Positions 45,930-57,788 of a stretch of DNA of 64,000 nucleotides are shown here, piece by piece. The notes below the pieces were generated by a model. That model saw nothing but the letters and a program-made list of their open reading frames with translations, had not been told where the DNA came from and made no database searches. Numbering within the stretch: position 1 is the first letter of the stretch; every line of letters begins with the position of its first letter. Origin of the DNA: Breviolum minutum Mf 1.05b.01 (Eukaryota > Sar > Dinophyceae > Suessiales > Symbiodiniaceae). The translations under genes were made by a program, and so were the position numbers. The stretch covers positions 124,001 to 188,000 of the forward strand of contig DF240071.1 in assembly GCA_000507305.1 (NCBI GenBank), read 5' to 3'.

Positions 45930-48900
45930 GCGGCTACGAGATGGTGAAGAACTGGCCGTGAAGACCGTGGACTTGCGGCGCTTGTGCATCTGGGATTTCG
46001 AGTGCCAAAGGGGTGGATGGGTTCACTGGGTGGTGGTTTCAAATATTTTTATTTTCACCCCTATTTGGGGAAGATTCCCAATTTGACTAGTATTTTCAAA
46101 GGGGTTGAAACCACCAACCAGTTCAGACATCCAAGTCACCTGTGTAGATGTTAGTGTTCCAAGTCGTTTCTGGAACACTATACTTGAGAATCCCTCAAAC
46201 TATTGGGACCTGGATAATTGGCCCCGGGGATTATTTTTTATAACAAGCTTTGATTTGCCAGGGGATGTTTTTGATTCTACACCCCCCAAAGTTGAACACC
46301 TCGCCCCCTGAAAAATGATGGGACTGGAAGTTTACTTTCCTTTTGGGATTTCTTATTTTCAGGGGCGAACAATTTTCATCGTGAACCGACTGCTGAATGA
46401 AAACCCCAAACTTTCCTTTAGGTGCCATGAAAACGAAATAAAACGAAAACAAAAAGCAAAAACAACAGGCCCTTGATCTTCATGTCAGATGATTGTAGTT
46501 GTGAAGGACCCTTTTGGCGAATCTAAGATGGGTAATTACATCCGGAAAATAATGTCTTTGCATGGTGGACCACCAGCTTTGGGGGGTACCTCGGTTCCGT
46601 GTTGATATACATGGAGCGAGTAGTTATGTAGAGTACTGCAAAAGCTGGATTTTCATTGCAATGTTAGACTAGAGTTTCTTTACTTCAAATTCAATGGTGT
46701 ATAAGCGTGATTAGGATCAATCACGATAACCATTTCCTTCTGGCCGGTTCCCATTCCTCTTTCAGATGATACATAATGTTATAAGGGATGGTTTAGGTGA
46801 GTTTGCCCATTCCGAAAAGACAAGAAAACGCATGGTTTTATTTGAGAATCCTAGTTGCCTAGTTGGATGTGCTGTGCTTTTCTATCGTGGATCTGTCGGC
46901 CCAGCTAACTGTGAGTTTGTCTGAGGTTTGCTGGGCGACATGCAAGAGCAATTAGGCCGCCTTGATAGTGAGGCGCGGCTCCGAACGGGTCTTTCATGAA
47001 ACCCAGCTACTCCCATAAAACCAGATAAAATCTGGATTAGATTCGCAGTGTTCTTTAAAACATGATTTCGTCTACGTCTATCTTAGAAGGAACCTTTATT
47101 AGATTCGCAGTGTTTTTTTTCGAGATTTCCAGGAAAGGGTTGCTTTTCCATATATTTTTCATGGGGAAAAACCCTTGGCTCAGCTGATTCCTTACCCTTC
47201 TCCTCCTGGATACCTTTGGCGGGCAGGGTTTGGTGGATCAGTTTGGGTGGAACCACAACGATGACGCCAGGTTGGTATCCTTCAGGAGCTGCGTCACGTC
47301 CCTTGGATCTTGATGAATTTTTTGTATGACACGAAGTACCAACCCTTTGGATTTAGTGACTTTAGCGCTCATGGATGGATACATGGATACAGTCTATATA
47401 TTCATATAGCTGTATAATGCTTATATAAGAGATTTACTGAAGACTTTTCTGTTCGAATGGGAACTTACCTAGAAATATATGGAAATGTTACATTATTACA
47501 TTTGCATTTAAGCTACGTCACATAAATCATGAAAAAACTGCGCTGCGGGTGACTTGAGCTGAGCTCCAAGGAGCGCATCGTGAATTTGCAAAGCTTCCAC
47601 AAGATTCTTGGATGACTGGAAAAATCATGGCAGAATGAATCATAGCTGGTCAACCTACCCCCCTAACGTACCTCTCCCCCAGAAATAAGGGTTGAATAGG
47701 GCCTTATTAAGGGAATCCAATGGTTAGTAAGCCCTGATCATAAGGCTTTGGGGAGGTACGTTTGAGAGAGGGTAGGTTGACCCGCCATGAATGAAGGCCT
47801 CGCCCACAAAAAAATCTCCTTTGGCAACTCTTTTGGCCCGAAAGTAGCCAGGTATAAACTCCCGAAAACTAAACATGTTCTCTGAAGATGGAGGGTTGGA
47901 AGATGTATTTTGCTACTGAAATACTTCCTTTTTTAGGGGACATGTTAACTTTCGGGGGCTGTAATATTAACAATTTGTTTTGGAAAAAAGCATGTCTTGT
48001 TCCTTAGACCACACATACTTCGCTTTAAACAACCGCTGTTGATATTTGAATTATGATTGGCCATTGATTGGAATACTTGGCATCAAACCACCAAAATGTA
48101 TGTTGGCAATTTCATAGCTATACTTTGGATATGGCCCCCTCCCAGTGGCAAATGAAGGTTTAGGTTGGAATCCCTGAGCCTAAACATGTAATAATCCTAC
48201 TGGTCACTGGAATCCTGGGAGGGGCCCACACCGAAGCTATACTGCTGCTGTTGACACCTTTGAGTTAGATGATACGGTAATCCAACATCACGATGGATGC
48301 TCTCCGAACCGGAGTGTTTCAGGTGCTATGTCATGTTAGTTTTACCGGAGCGTATCCCAATTCATACACAAATCACCCGCAAATAGTTGATACATAACTC
48401 CGTTTGCTGCCCCTTTTTCCAGCCGGTCGGTTTTTTCATAGCTTACCATGGCAATGCTACCTATCCCGCTCAAAGCTATGCCCAGAAAAAGCTGGGCAAA
48501 GAACAAGGTCTGATTAAGGCTTTACAAACCATTGATTTGACCTGGCTCTTCCTAGTCGGGAAATTTTGGAGGGTAGCTATTGAATCATCCCACGAATTTA
48601 CACGGGAAATTGGTCTTCCAATCGTGACATGTTTCAAATTCGGTTCGCAACACATTTGTGTTCAAATGTCTTACTGACAAATATATATATATATATGTGT
48701 GTGTGTGTGGCTGTAACAACCACCACCACCACCACCACCACCACCACCACCACCACAACCACCACCATCACCACCATCACCAACGTGCTTTTTTTTCAGG
48801 ACCGAGAATTGGTATTTCCTGGTCATGGAACTGGTTGGTGGCGGTGAACTCTTTGATGTCATCGTACGCAACAAGTCTTTGACCGAGATGGAAGCCAGCG

Positions 48901-51900
48901 ACTTGTCCGACGGTGGTGTTTTTTTCGGGGCCCAGGAGCTTCACGGGACCCCAAATGGTGGGAGGGTAGCAAGTACCTGGTTGTATTGCCATGACAAATG
49001 TATGGAAGATAAAATGGCTGGCTATTTTTGGCAAACATCTCTAAGATGTCCATTGGCCGAAGTTTCATGGAAATTGTTGAAGGTGGTGGTTTCAATGTTT
49101 CACAAGTTCTGCATCTTTTGTGGGGAGGTTTTTTTTTTATGTTTTCAGATACGTAAAAACATCATAGCAAGCTGTCTATTTAGAGTCCATTTCTCATGAA
49201 AATTCATGATGGTTATTGGGGCAGCATTCACATGTGAGCAAAATAGCAGGTACTTAATGGATCTTAATGGCTTGATATTGGTACAACTAAAGATGCATTG
49301 AGTTGCATTTTCCATGTCGACTACCTAGCGTTGCTGTTGGTTGCCGGGGTGAACTCCTATTGTTTTTTCCACATCAATCCATATGATGAATTTTCCTCAG
49401 CTAACATATTATATACTGTAACAACTGCAACAGGTTTGTTTTTTCCCCCTTGTTTTTTTCAAAGTTTCCCCGTGTTTTGGCCGCTTGGCAATGCCTTGAA
49501 AGCTCTCTGAGGACATATCTTTTTACAACTCCTGGAGGGTGTAGGCTATATGCACTCCATAGGCGTTTTGGTCCAACTTGGTGGAGTTGAACGTTGGGTC
49601 TTTTTGGGATGCGAAAACCCTACAAAAAGTAGAAACAAAATGAAGGTTGAACCTTGGGATTTGTGAGCTTGAAAACATGCAATTTCCACGAAAACAAAAA
49701 ACTAAACTCGTACTTTGAATGAAATACTGCTTGTTGAATAAGGATCCTTATCATGGTTTACTATAATCACCACGTAGTTGGGTAGGATTTCATCCCCAAC
49801 CAGTACCCTAAACATCCAGTTTTGTTATTCATTGCTCATGTAAATTTATCCCAGGGCTAACTGGAATCCTGGATGAGGGGCAACTTGCAGAGATTCAAAA
49901 ATGGGTGTTGAGATAGGCCTTTTATTGGAATTTGTTATATATGAAGGCTGCAAATAGTACTGCAATTGATACTTTGAGAAAGCATTGAAACCATTGGGGC
50001 GAAGTATATATTGTCTATCTAGATATGTGTGTACATACTGCATACCTAGTTTTACAACGCATAAGCACTGGCAAGTGCCGCCTGCCCGCAACCTGCCAAC
50101 TACACCTCATTGCAAGTCGAATAGCCTCGATGGTTTGTGATTTTGATGCAGCATTCAGAGGTGACGATATCATGATCAATGGATTTTTTCTTGTTTTTCT
50201 CAAAACTGGTAGGTAGTATGGTTCCTCCCACAAGGCAATATAATATATATATATATACACCATGTATCTAAGTGGTACAAACTGCCAATTGAGTATATGC
50301 GATTATATGCTACCTACAAATTATTTTTACCAGAACCGAGACATGCTAAAAATCCATCGTGATTAGTTCACCAACTCTTACGGCTGGTCAACCTATCCCC
50401 CCCCCCAAAAAAAAAAAGCTGCCCTTACTAAGGGGTTGACCAGCTATCAAACTCCCCCTTACCTTCAACTAAGTACCTGGAACCCAAATGAATCCAAATG
50501 ACCCTTGTTTTGATGGAGTTTAGGCCTTGTTATTGTGGGGTTGAACCTTCAAAAAATAGAGCTCATCATTTGGGGTTCCGGCTAGGCAGTGATTGTGCTG
50601 TGGATTCAGGAGGGGTTCCGGTGGGTGCCTGGCTGCCAGGTGTTATCCATCGTGACTTGAAACCTGAAAATATCCTGGTGGCCAATTCGAGGCTGGCCGC
50701 TGGGTCCAGCCTTATAGGGACGTACAACAGGGAAGCACAAGGATGACATCACAGTGTTTTGCTATAAGTGATCCCAAGGTATACCTTCGCTTTTCCTTAA
50801 ATGTCAACCTTACTTATTGTTAAAAGAGCATGTCTACCTTTAAGTGTATGACATGGAAGCATTTGATTCCCTGGTCATCATCCTGGTGCTCTTCACCAAC
50901 CTGGAAGTCCCCAGGCAACGGCGCACTTTTGGGGTTTCCCCCCCTCTCAACAAACGTGTGGTCATCGTGAAAATTGGATGGTTGGGAAGACGGATGCGGC
51001 TTCCTTGTGTTGTTGTTGTTGGGACTAATTTTCAGGGCTTTGATTAAGGTTGTGACCTTTGGATTGGGGATCAATTGGGTGGTTGATCAATTGAACAACC
51101 CCAAGGGAAGTCAAGAGGGTGGGCCCCTAGTAGTTTCTAAATGGGGTGTTGCTGTTTGTTTTTAGGGAGGCTCAAAATCACCGTCACCGGTGAGTACTAC
51201 GGCCCGACGCGCAACCCAGCCAGAGGCCACATACGGAGGGCCAACTGCATGATGTGAAGATTGCAGACTTTGGCTTGTCGAAGGCAGTCGTTGCCAGTGG
51301 TGATAGGGGGAACGGAACTTTCATACCTTCCCAGAAGGTTGATGAAGGTTGTGACTTTGAAGTGAATATAATCATGATCAATTGATTTAAACTTTAGTAA
51401 ATAAAAAACTGATAGAATCTAATAATCACTAATCAACTGATAGAATAATATAGAATCTAGTGACTAATAAGCCACTGACTAAACAACCACAATCAATATG
51501 TAAAAACCATATTAAAAAATATAAAAACCTATATAAGCTTTTATTTGTTTCAACGTAACTTTGACAATTTGCTGTTTTTTTTTCGAAAGCTCAGCTCGTT
51601 GATGGCGTGGCCACCGGTGAAAAAACGGTGAAACTGAAGGCCATCGGTGGAGGTGCATCCTTGGCGCGTACGCGTGTTGGAACGCCACAATACTGGGCAC
51701 CAGAGGCTGTTTGTGGGGTAGGTGTGGTGAGGAAATATATGGTGTATTTACCTACATTAGGTGAAAAATGGCTACATTCAAGGGGAAATGGAGGTAAATA
51801 TTCCGAACGTTACATGAAGCATATGGGATATACATATACATATTATGTTTATTTATACATCTATTAGCTCGTGCTTGGAAGGGAAGCGATTTGGAGCGAA

Positions 51901-54900
51901 CAGGGTATCTAAAATCCCTTCACGACAGGGAGCTAAAGCAGCGAACGAGCTGGCCCTGCTTCTCAGCACATTTTATAAGTATACATTTAATCATTTAGGT
52001 ATTTTGTGTTGGATAAAAATGGATGCGGAAACTTTGGTGGGTAGTTCTTTTTGGAGTGGTAGCAAAAAATCATTCTTTTAAAGATCTGACAGTTTGTTCA
52101 TTGGCAACTTGTGTCGTGTGAGTTGACTGGTTGTGTATTTTGACAACTGCTTGTACTAAATGTTTGCAAGCGAAGCTTGGGCATACAGGGAGGCACGGGG
52201 AAGACAAAAAAAATGTATGAAATCGATCAGTTCACCCCTGCTTTCATCGCGTGTTTGTCGTCAGTAAAGTGCCTCCAACGAATGAACAAAGAGAATGCAC
52301 ATTCAACTGAATTATCCGTGACCACTATCTTAATCTCGAGATGGTGCAATACATGACCTTGACTTATTTCAAGTTTGAATTTGCCAGTTGATGATTATCT
52401 TCGTGAAAGCATTTGTGCTCCCTATACTTTGAGTTCATGTTCATATCCTAACAATTCTTCACCAACCAAAACACATCCATCACATCCCATCATGAGAATT
52501 TTACCCGGCTCCCCCCAAAAACACCGATCACAATCCGGAAATTACCATTTTTTGTTGCTTTCATCAACCGAACCAAGGAAAAAAGTCCGTGAGTCGGTTG
52601 GTTACCTGTTGGTTGGTGGTAGAACTTCCCTTCCTTGACTCCTTGACTCCTTGACCAACCAACGACAGGTCTTAGATGTACAAAAAAGGGGTGGCTCCTA
52701 TGACCAAGCAGCTGATTTCTGGGGCTTGGGAGCTGTCTTGTTTGTTTCTTGATGGCACTTAAGCCTTAGCTGCCGCATCAGCTGATTGCCCAAGATTGCC
52801 CTGATGCGCCCACCCCCCGCGGCTGGAGGTGGTTGAACATCTCTGAAGTGTTGTTGTTCAACAAGAAATGCTACCATGGTAGAAGGGATGCAAAAGGATG
52901 TTTACTTCAAAGTCTTAGATGGAAGGTTGACAAGGAGTCTACACTCCTATTATAACGTGTTGTTTTAACGGATAGTTTCATAGTCTTACGGTCATACGCA
53001 TGATTCAATAAACGGTGATATCTACTCCTGAGATCTTCCTGATCCACAGATTCATGACCATCCCCACATGAAATGGATGCACATCCCAAAAATAAGAACA
53101 ATTTTTAGAGTTGCTTATAAGATTCTTTGACATGAATCAACTTTAAAAAGTGTATCAAATATATCGTGAAAGCCATTTTTCAGACCAATAAGTTAATCCA
53201 CATTCAGTATATTGAAACCACCCAAGAAAACCTGGCCGCTCCAAACATCATCATCCGGGGACCCGAGGTGATGCTCTGTGGACGCTACCCCTTTGATGGG
53301 CAAAAGCAACCGCTGGATGATCAGATTCGGACGGCTTCCTATTGCATGTCAGGCAGGATTCACAGGTTTTTCCAAGTTTTTTTCAACACACCGAACCGGA
53401 ACAAGCCCCTATGTAAACCTTTACCAACAGGCTGTAAGCCGGGAATCCTTTCATCATTGGCGAACGGGTGATGGCCTGGGGTGTGCTCCAGGGGGGGAGT
53501 TGTAACCTTCCTGGACAAGGGGTTTGGTGGACTTCTCCGGTCGTTTGAGGAATATTTTATTTGGAAAAAAACGGACGGATGCTGTGTGAGTTTCAAGATG
53601 TTGGTTGATCTATGGAGTTTGCAATTTAATTGGGAATTTCTTTGGACAGATATGATCCCAATTGAATATTGGTTCAGAGTTTTATGATATTTCTGAATAT
53701 GTTTCATGTACAGTACTTCTTTTGGACATTGCCCACCTCTGATTTCTCATTCATTAGCAATGATTCGAACTGATTAAGTGTTATTTTGTTATGGGGTGGG
53801 GATGTAAAAATGCAGCATATGTTCAACATTCAATCATAGAAACAGGACATTATCCTGCTTCATTTCCTTGGTAAATCATTATATATGTTCCAAAATTACT
53901 TCCTTGTTAAGATTATTGCCTATTGTACTGTTGCTGGTTCAGAAATCCGGCTAAACAACAGTTGAGGGAACGGTAGTTTCTCCCATTAAAACAAAAAGGT
54001 TTTTAGCACCATCCCAGGGTGGTGGTTTGGGATTTCTGAAGCATCAACAGTTGGTTGGGGTTACCCCCTGGAAGATTAACACATGGAACCTACATCCATC
54101 ACCCATGAAAAGAAAGAAACCAATGATCGACTCCATCCATCCGCCTCCATGAGGACATGGAACCCAGCCGTTCATCTGGGTGCCGGGGTGTACACCTTGG
54201 TAAACTGACATAGCTGGCTGGAAAATGGACCCTGAAAATGACGAGTCGATCCATTTTCCTTCCTTGAAAATGGGGGATATTCCAGCAATCGCTATGTTAG
54301 GAACTACCAGGGAGGGTAGGATTTTTGGGGCTTCCAACTGGACAACCATGCGCGAAAAACCTGAGCGGAAAACCCAACCTTCCCAGGTTCCCGCTGGCGT
54401 GGCATTTCCGAAGCCGCCAAAAGCTTGGTCCGTGGCCTTTTGCGGGTGAACCCGGTGGACAGGCACCGGGGGTGTGTATCGGGGGATGGGCAGCCATGGG
54501 ATGTGTTTTTTCGTAAGGGTTTTTTTTGGACAGCCAAGGAACGAAAGATGCGCTTCTTAAATGGGAAAAACACAATGTAATTTGTGCATGTTTAGTTTGG
54601 GGGTCAGGTAGTATCCTCAACATTGCTATCCACTGGGGTCTTAAGAGATTTTCACTTTTCGAAGCACCTAAAGAAGCCGCATTTAAAATGGAAAGTCTTC
54701 CAAGCACCTTTCTTTGTGTCTAGTTATGAACTGGGGGTCAGTATAACCACAGTACTAGTAAGCCAATCCTACATATCTTGTGATTAGTTGATGCTTTTTC
54801 CTGTGCTCATATGCAATCATTAGCCCAAACACTTGGAAGCACCTCATGACGCATGACTAGTAGTCAGGGATTGGAATAGTAAAGAGATATCTTTTGAATG

Positions 54901-57788
54901 CGATTGCTGAGCAAGTGCATTTCGAGGTAAATTATATATCTTCTTGGATATCAGTCTTGAGTCTTGAGGTTTCTCAGATATATTTGTGCATCCTTTCTAT
55001 GTCTCACTGCAGTGCATGATCCTTCCATGTTTAGCCCTGCTGCTCATTGAGGCTTTCTTGGGAGGAGTGCTTAACACATCCATGGGTCACTGGTCAGCCC
55101 ATGATGCCCAAAACACAGATGTCACATTTCATGGCATCGCGAGACGCTTGGTCCAAGAGAAGCAATTTGGACGGATTAGCATGACTTCATCCATCAGCCC
55201 ACGTGTGAAAAAAGGTGGTTTATTACATGATCAGAGAAAAACACGTCCAAAAAATAAAGAGCCAAGATGTTGTCAAGTAATGAGTTCGCCTGTGTCTTCC
55301 AGTCAAGGGATGGACCTCTACTAATTGTTGAGAAGAACCAACATGACAACCGAAACCCTTTTTCCTGGCTGGTGGTTTCAAAAATATGTGTCACATTTTC
55401 ACCCCTAATTATTTGGGGAAGATGAACCCAATTTGACGAACATATTTTTTAGATGGGTTGAAACAACCACCAACTATATAATAGACTTTTTCCATGAATT
55501 TTTCCACTTTGTGCCTCTCGGAAGAGTTCCTGGATTTTTTTTATAAATCATGGATTTTTGGGAGGTGTTTCATCCATGGGAGGTTTTTCATATCACCACA
55601 AATTATACCACCAACCGAACCAACCAACATCCTCCTGTGGATTTCTTCCCGGAAACCGTTTCGCTCCTTTCAGGAAGCGCCGGGTGACCGTGGTATGGCC
55701 GCCATCGCTGAGCACAGCACCACTGGTGCCGAGGCGCAACTCACCAAGGCCGGGGCGCAACTGGACGGCAAGGGCGGGGTCCGTAGATTGCAGCTAAGTC
55801 AAGGGCCCTTGAGGAAAAAGACGCAGAAGGTCGTTTTCTTAGGATAGGTATGTCATATGTCATATGTGATATATTTGTATATAATATACATATGTATAAT
55901 CAGTTGCTTTTCTTAATACGTGGTTTGTATGTTGTACATATATGTTCATATACATTAATATTAATATTAATTGAATTGAGATGATCAAGACATGTTTAAC
56001 AATTGTGTACAGAGCGATGTGCACGGTAGAAGTAGCTGCATATATGATATTCTATGTATGTGAAAGATTGTGACAGTATGTACGTAGCTAATTGTCACTT
56101 TCATTCTCCAGGAATAATGTTCCTTTTTTGGCAGGTGTTCGCCTTGAGCCTAGTAGCAATGTGAAGCAAAAGACGGGGTGATGAATTCCACATATGATGA
56201 CATTCCCACTTTCTCATGCCAGTATACAATATATAAGTCATCCGCAAGTGAATCAATTCCGATAAGAAAATGCAAATCTAACTGGTTGGTTGAAAATGGG
56301 TGATTAGAAGACTACTTTCCCTTTTAGGATGGCCTATTTGCAGCTGCAAACTGTTTGTTTTAGGGGGATTTAGGGAGGGTCAAATTTTTCTCGGACCCAA
56401 ATCCCTCGCAGGGCATGGTCTCGGGTGAAACGGAGTGCCTTGGTGTGGAAATCAGGTGAAGTCCCAACAAAAAGCACCAGCGGAATGGTGAAAACTTAGC
56501 CTTCATGCCAGTGACATTTTAAAGTTTGTTGGATGTTTGATGTTAGTTACAATATACGAATATTATATATTTATGATTATATATGAATATAGGGATGTTT
56601 GATGATGTTTGATGGTCATATGCGAAATTATGTGAAATTTTCACAGGCGTTGTTTTGTGTTCTCATATTTCTGAGCTTGCTATTTAGCACCTTGGCATAT
56701 CAAGTGGTAAAATTTGAAGTTCAGCTACACTAAACGATCATTTGACTACCTAAAACCCAAATGACCCTTACTTTGACTGGAGTTTAGGCCTTGTTTTGGA
56801 GGGTTGACCTTCAAAAATGGAGGTCCAGTTGGGTTCTAGGCATATATGAATTGGCATTACTTGTTTGAAGCAAACTCCGGAGGCCAATGTCTGCAGGTGC
56901 TTTCAATTTTTACCCTCCCCAAAACGGACTAATACATCGAGGGCCTATTTTCAGGTGAAACTTGCTATAAGTTTCAGGGGGATAAATCTTCGCCTCTTTT
57001 TCTGGAAAGATTGTTCTCGCTCCACGTTTTGAGTGTTTTTGTTTGAGATGGGTGCACGGCTGAGAATCCAAGGAGGGCATTTGGTTTTTTCAACTGCATA
57101 TGGTTGCAGAGTTAGGTTTTTGATTCTATTTTGTTATTTTTTTGTATGCTGCGTGAGTTTACTTGAATGGGTGGGAAAGTGTGAAGTTTCAAAATTTAAG
57201 ACGTGAATCTTCTAAAGTCACAACATTTTACACATTATAAGGCGATTTGTAGGAAACAATCCCCTTACAGTCTTCGTCCCAACAAGACCTAAAAGGCATT
57301 GGGTGAAACCTGGGGTTCCTTCAATGCATTCAGTTGATGGATAAGATCCATGCATGCACTTATCCCCACACTGGTGAATTGGCATGTATCCATCTAAGCA
57401 TTGGCGTTGAACCTTTCATAACCGTCATTTCCCGCAAACATTTTGAATAGTATTGTCTCTTCCAGGATGATGCAGATAGTACTTCCTTCATAATTTCGCC
57501 ATTTCTTTTTGGTGAAATTCATACGATTTTGTTGCAACAATTCGAAAACCTAGGTAGTGGTTTCAAATATTTTTTATTTTCAACCCCGATCTGGGGAAAT
57601 GATCCAATTTTGACTAATATTAATTCGACAAGGATATTTTTCAAATGGGTTGGTTCAACCACCAGCTAAAAAACCAATCCTTGCAGCGTTTTTCCGGTCC
57701 CACCGTTGGATTTCCTCGTGAGGCGTGCCGCGTCCACGAGTTGCTGCAGTGTTTCAGAAATTGGAAGTCGAAGTGGCAGTCGCGCTGA
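45930..57788 (+). CDS. Serine/threonine protein kinase, multi-exon
   Basis: Exons: 45930-46012, 46947-46988, 47286-47332, 48800-48912, 50640-50698, 51240-51287, 51595-51717, 52669-52743, 53268-about 53352, then 55674-55829 and 57687-57788 (tentative tail, TGA at 57786-57788). Motifs in order: ELAVKTVDLRRL (VAIK lysine), LDSEARL (helix C Glu), NWYFLVMELVGGGELFD (hinge), GVIHRDLKPENIL (catalytic loop), VKIADFGLSK (DFG), a long activation segment, GTPQYWAPEAV (APE), YDQAADFWGLGAVLF and VMLCGRYPFDG. These fit CAMK-type kinases. Phases match from 46947 to 53268 apart from one G of ambiguity at 46988/47286. The donor at 47333 is GA and at 50699 GC. The glycine loop, helix E and most of the C-lobe were not found and must lie in unseen exons or be lost. 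Confidence 0.85.
46028..46121. repeat. Introner-like element, family 1, in kinase intron 1
   Basis: TGGTGGTTTCAAATATTTTT at the left, TTTGGGGAAGATTCCC inside, and GGTTGAAACCACCAACCAG at the right. It starts about 15 nt after the end of the first recognised kinase exon. Confidence 0.85.
46278..46370. repeat. Family 2 element, diverged
   Basis: CCCCCTGAAAAATGATGG, TTTACTTTCCTTTTGGGAT and TTATTTTCAGGGGCGAAC show the family core. It lies in the same kinase intron as the preceding family-1 copy. Confidence 0.6.
47648..47782. repeat. Family 3 inverted-repeat element
   Basis: GGTCAACCTACCCCCCTAAC then GTACCTCTCCCC at the left is mirrored by GGGGAGGTACGTTTGAGAG then GGTAGGTTGACC at the right. CCTTATTAAGG lies inside. 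It sits in the intron 47333-48799. A shorter relative lies at 50380-50452. Confidence 0.8.
47853..47972. repeat. Family 2 element, diverged
   Basis: TATAAACTCCCGAAAACTAA at left and TTAACTTTCGGGGGCTGTA at right, with the CTTTTTTAGGGGACATG core also seen at the window start. Confidence 0.65.
48684..48781. repeat. Microsatellites: TA, GT and CAC/CAT repeats
   Basis: A TATATA run, GTGTGTGTGTGTG and about 20 CAC/CAT triplets end about 19 nt before the acceptor of the exon at 48800. Poly-His or poly-Gly readings of this tract are artefacts of the intron. Confidence 0.9.
50380..50452. repeat. Family 3 relative
   Basis: GGCTGGTCAACCTATCCCCC at left pairs with AAGGGGTTGACCAGC at right around an A-rich centre. 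Confidence 0.55.
50468..50588. repeat. Family 4 element in kinase intron
   Basis: TACCTGGAACCCAAATGAAT and GAGTTTAGGCCTTGTTATTG are shared with the 31.4- and 56.8-kb copies. It ends about 50 nt before the acceptor of the HRDLK exon. Confidence 0.75.
53353..55673. other. Kinase intron(s) with repeats; no exon identified
   Basis: 54050-54190 is a diverged family-10 element (TTACCCCCTGGAAGATTAAC ... GGGGTGTACACC) and 54190-54318 a family-2 relative (GTGTACACCTTGGTAAACTG ... ACCAGGGAGGGTA). A plus frame at 54986-55324 could hide a C-lobe exon but shows no kinase motif that I trust. The frames at 54225-54707 are chance overlaps across repeats. Confidence 0.35.
55367..55476. repeat. Introner-like element, family 1
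   Basis: TGGCTGGTGGTTTCAAAAAT at left, ATTTGGGGAAGATGAACCC inside, and GGTTGAAACAACCACCAACTA at right. It lies upstream of the exon at 55674. Confidence 0.8.
55830..57550. other. Probable intron, no exon seen; several repeats
   Basis: 56285-56388 and 56911-56987 carry the family-2 core and ends (for example TACCCTCCCCAAAACGG and GTTTCAGGGGGATAAA). 56746-56841 is a family-4 copy (ACCTAAAACCCAAATGACCC, GAGTTTAGGCCTTGTTTTGG). The rest is AT-rich. Confidence 0.5.
57551..57667. repeat. Introner-like element, family 1
   Basis: TAGGTAGTGGTTTCAAATAT at left, GATCTGGGGAAATGATCC inside, and GGTTGGTTCAACCACCAGCTA at right. It sits about 20 nt before the candidate terminal exon. Confidence 0.8.

Noticed and set aside
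47190..47340. A minus-strand frame reading GRDAAPEGYQPGVIVVVPPK
   Set aside because: It looks protein-like, but it lies on the complement of the plus-strand kinase exon 47286-47332, which fits both neighbours in sequence and phase. Treated as a shadow.
48684..48880. Poly-His and poly-Gly open frames
   Set aside because: They arise from the CAC/CAT microsatellite in a kinase intron. The real exon starts after the acceptor at 48799.
52800..52870. A stretch reading WRWLNISEVLLFNKK, like the kinase C-lobe W-x-x-IS motif
   Set aside because: It lies before the VMLCGRYPFDG exon, so it is out of order for a kinase, and it has no phase-consistent splice sites.
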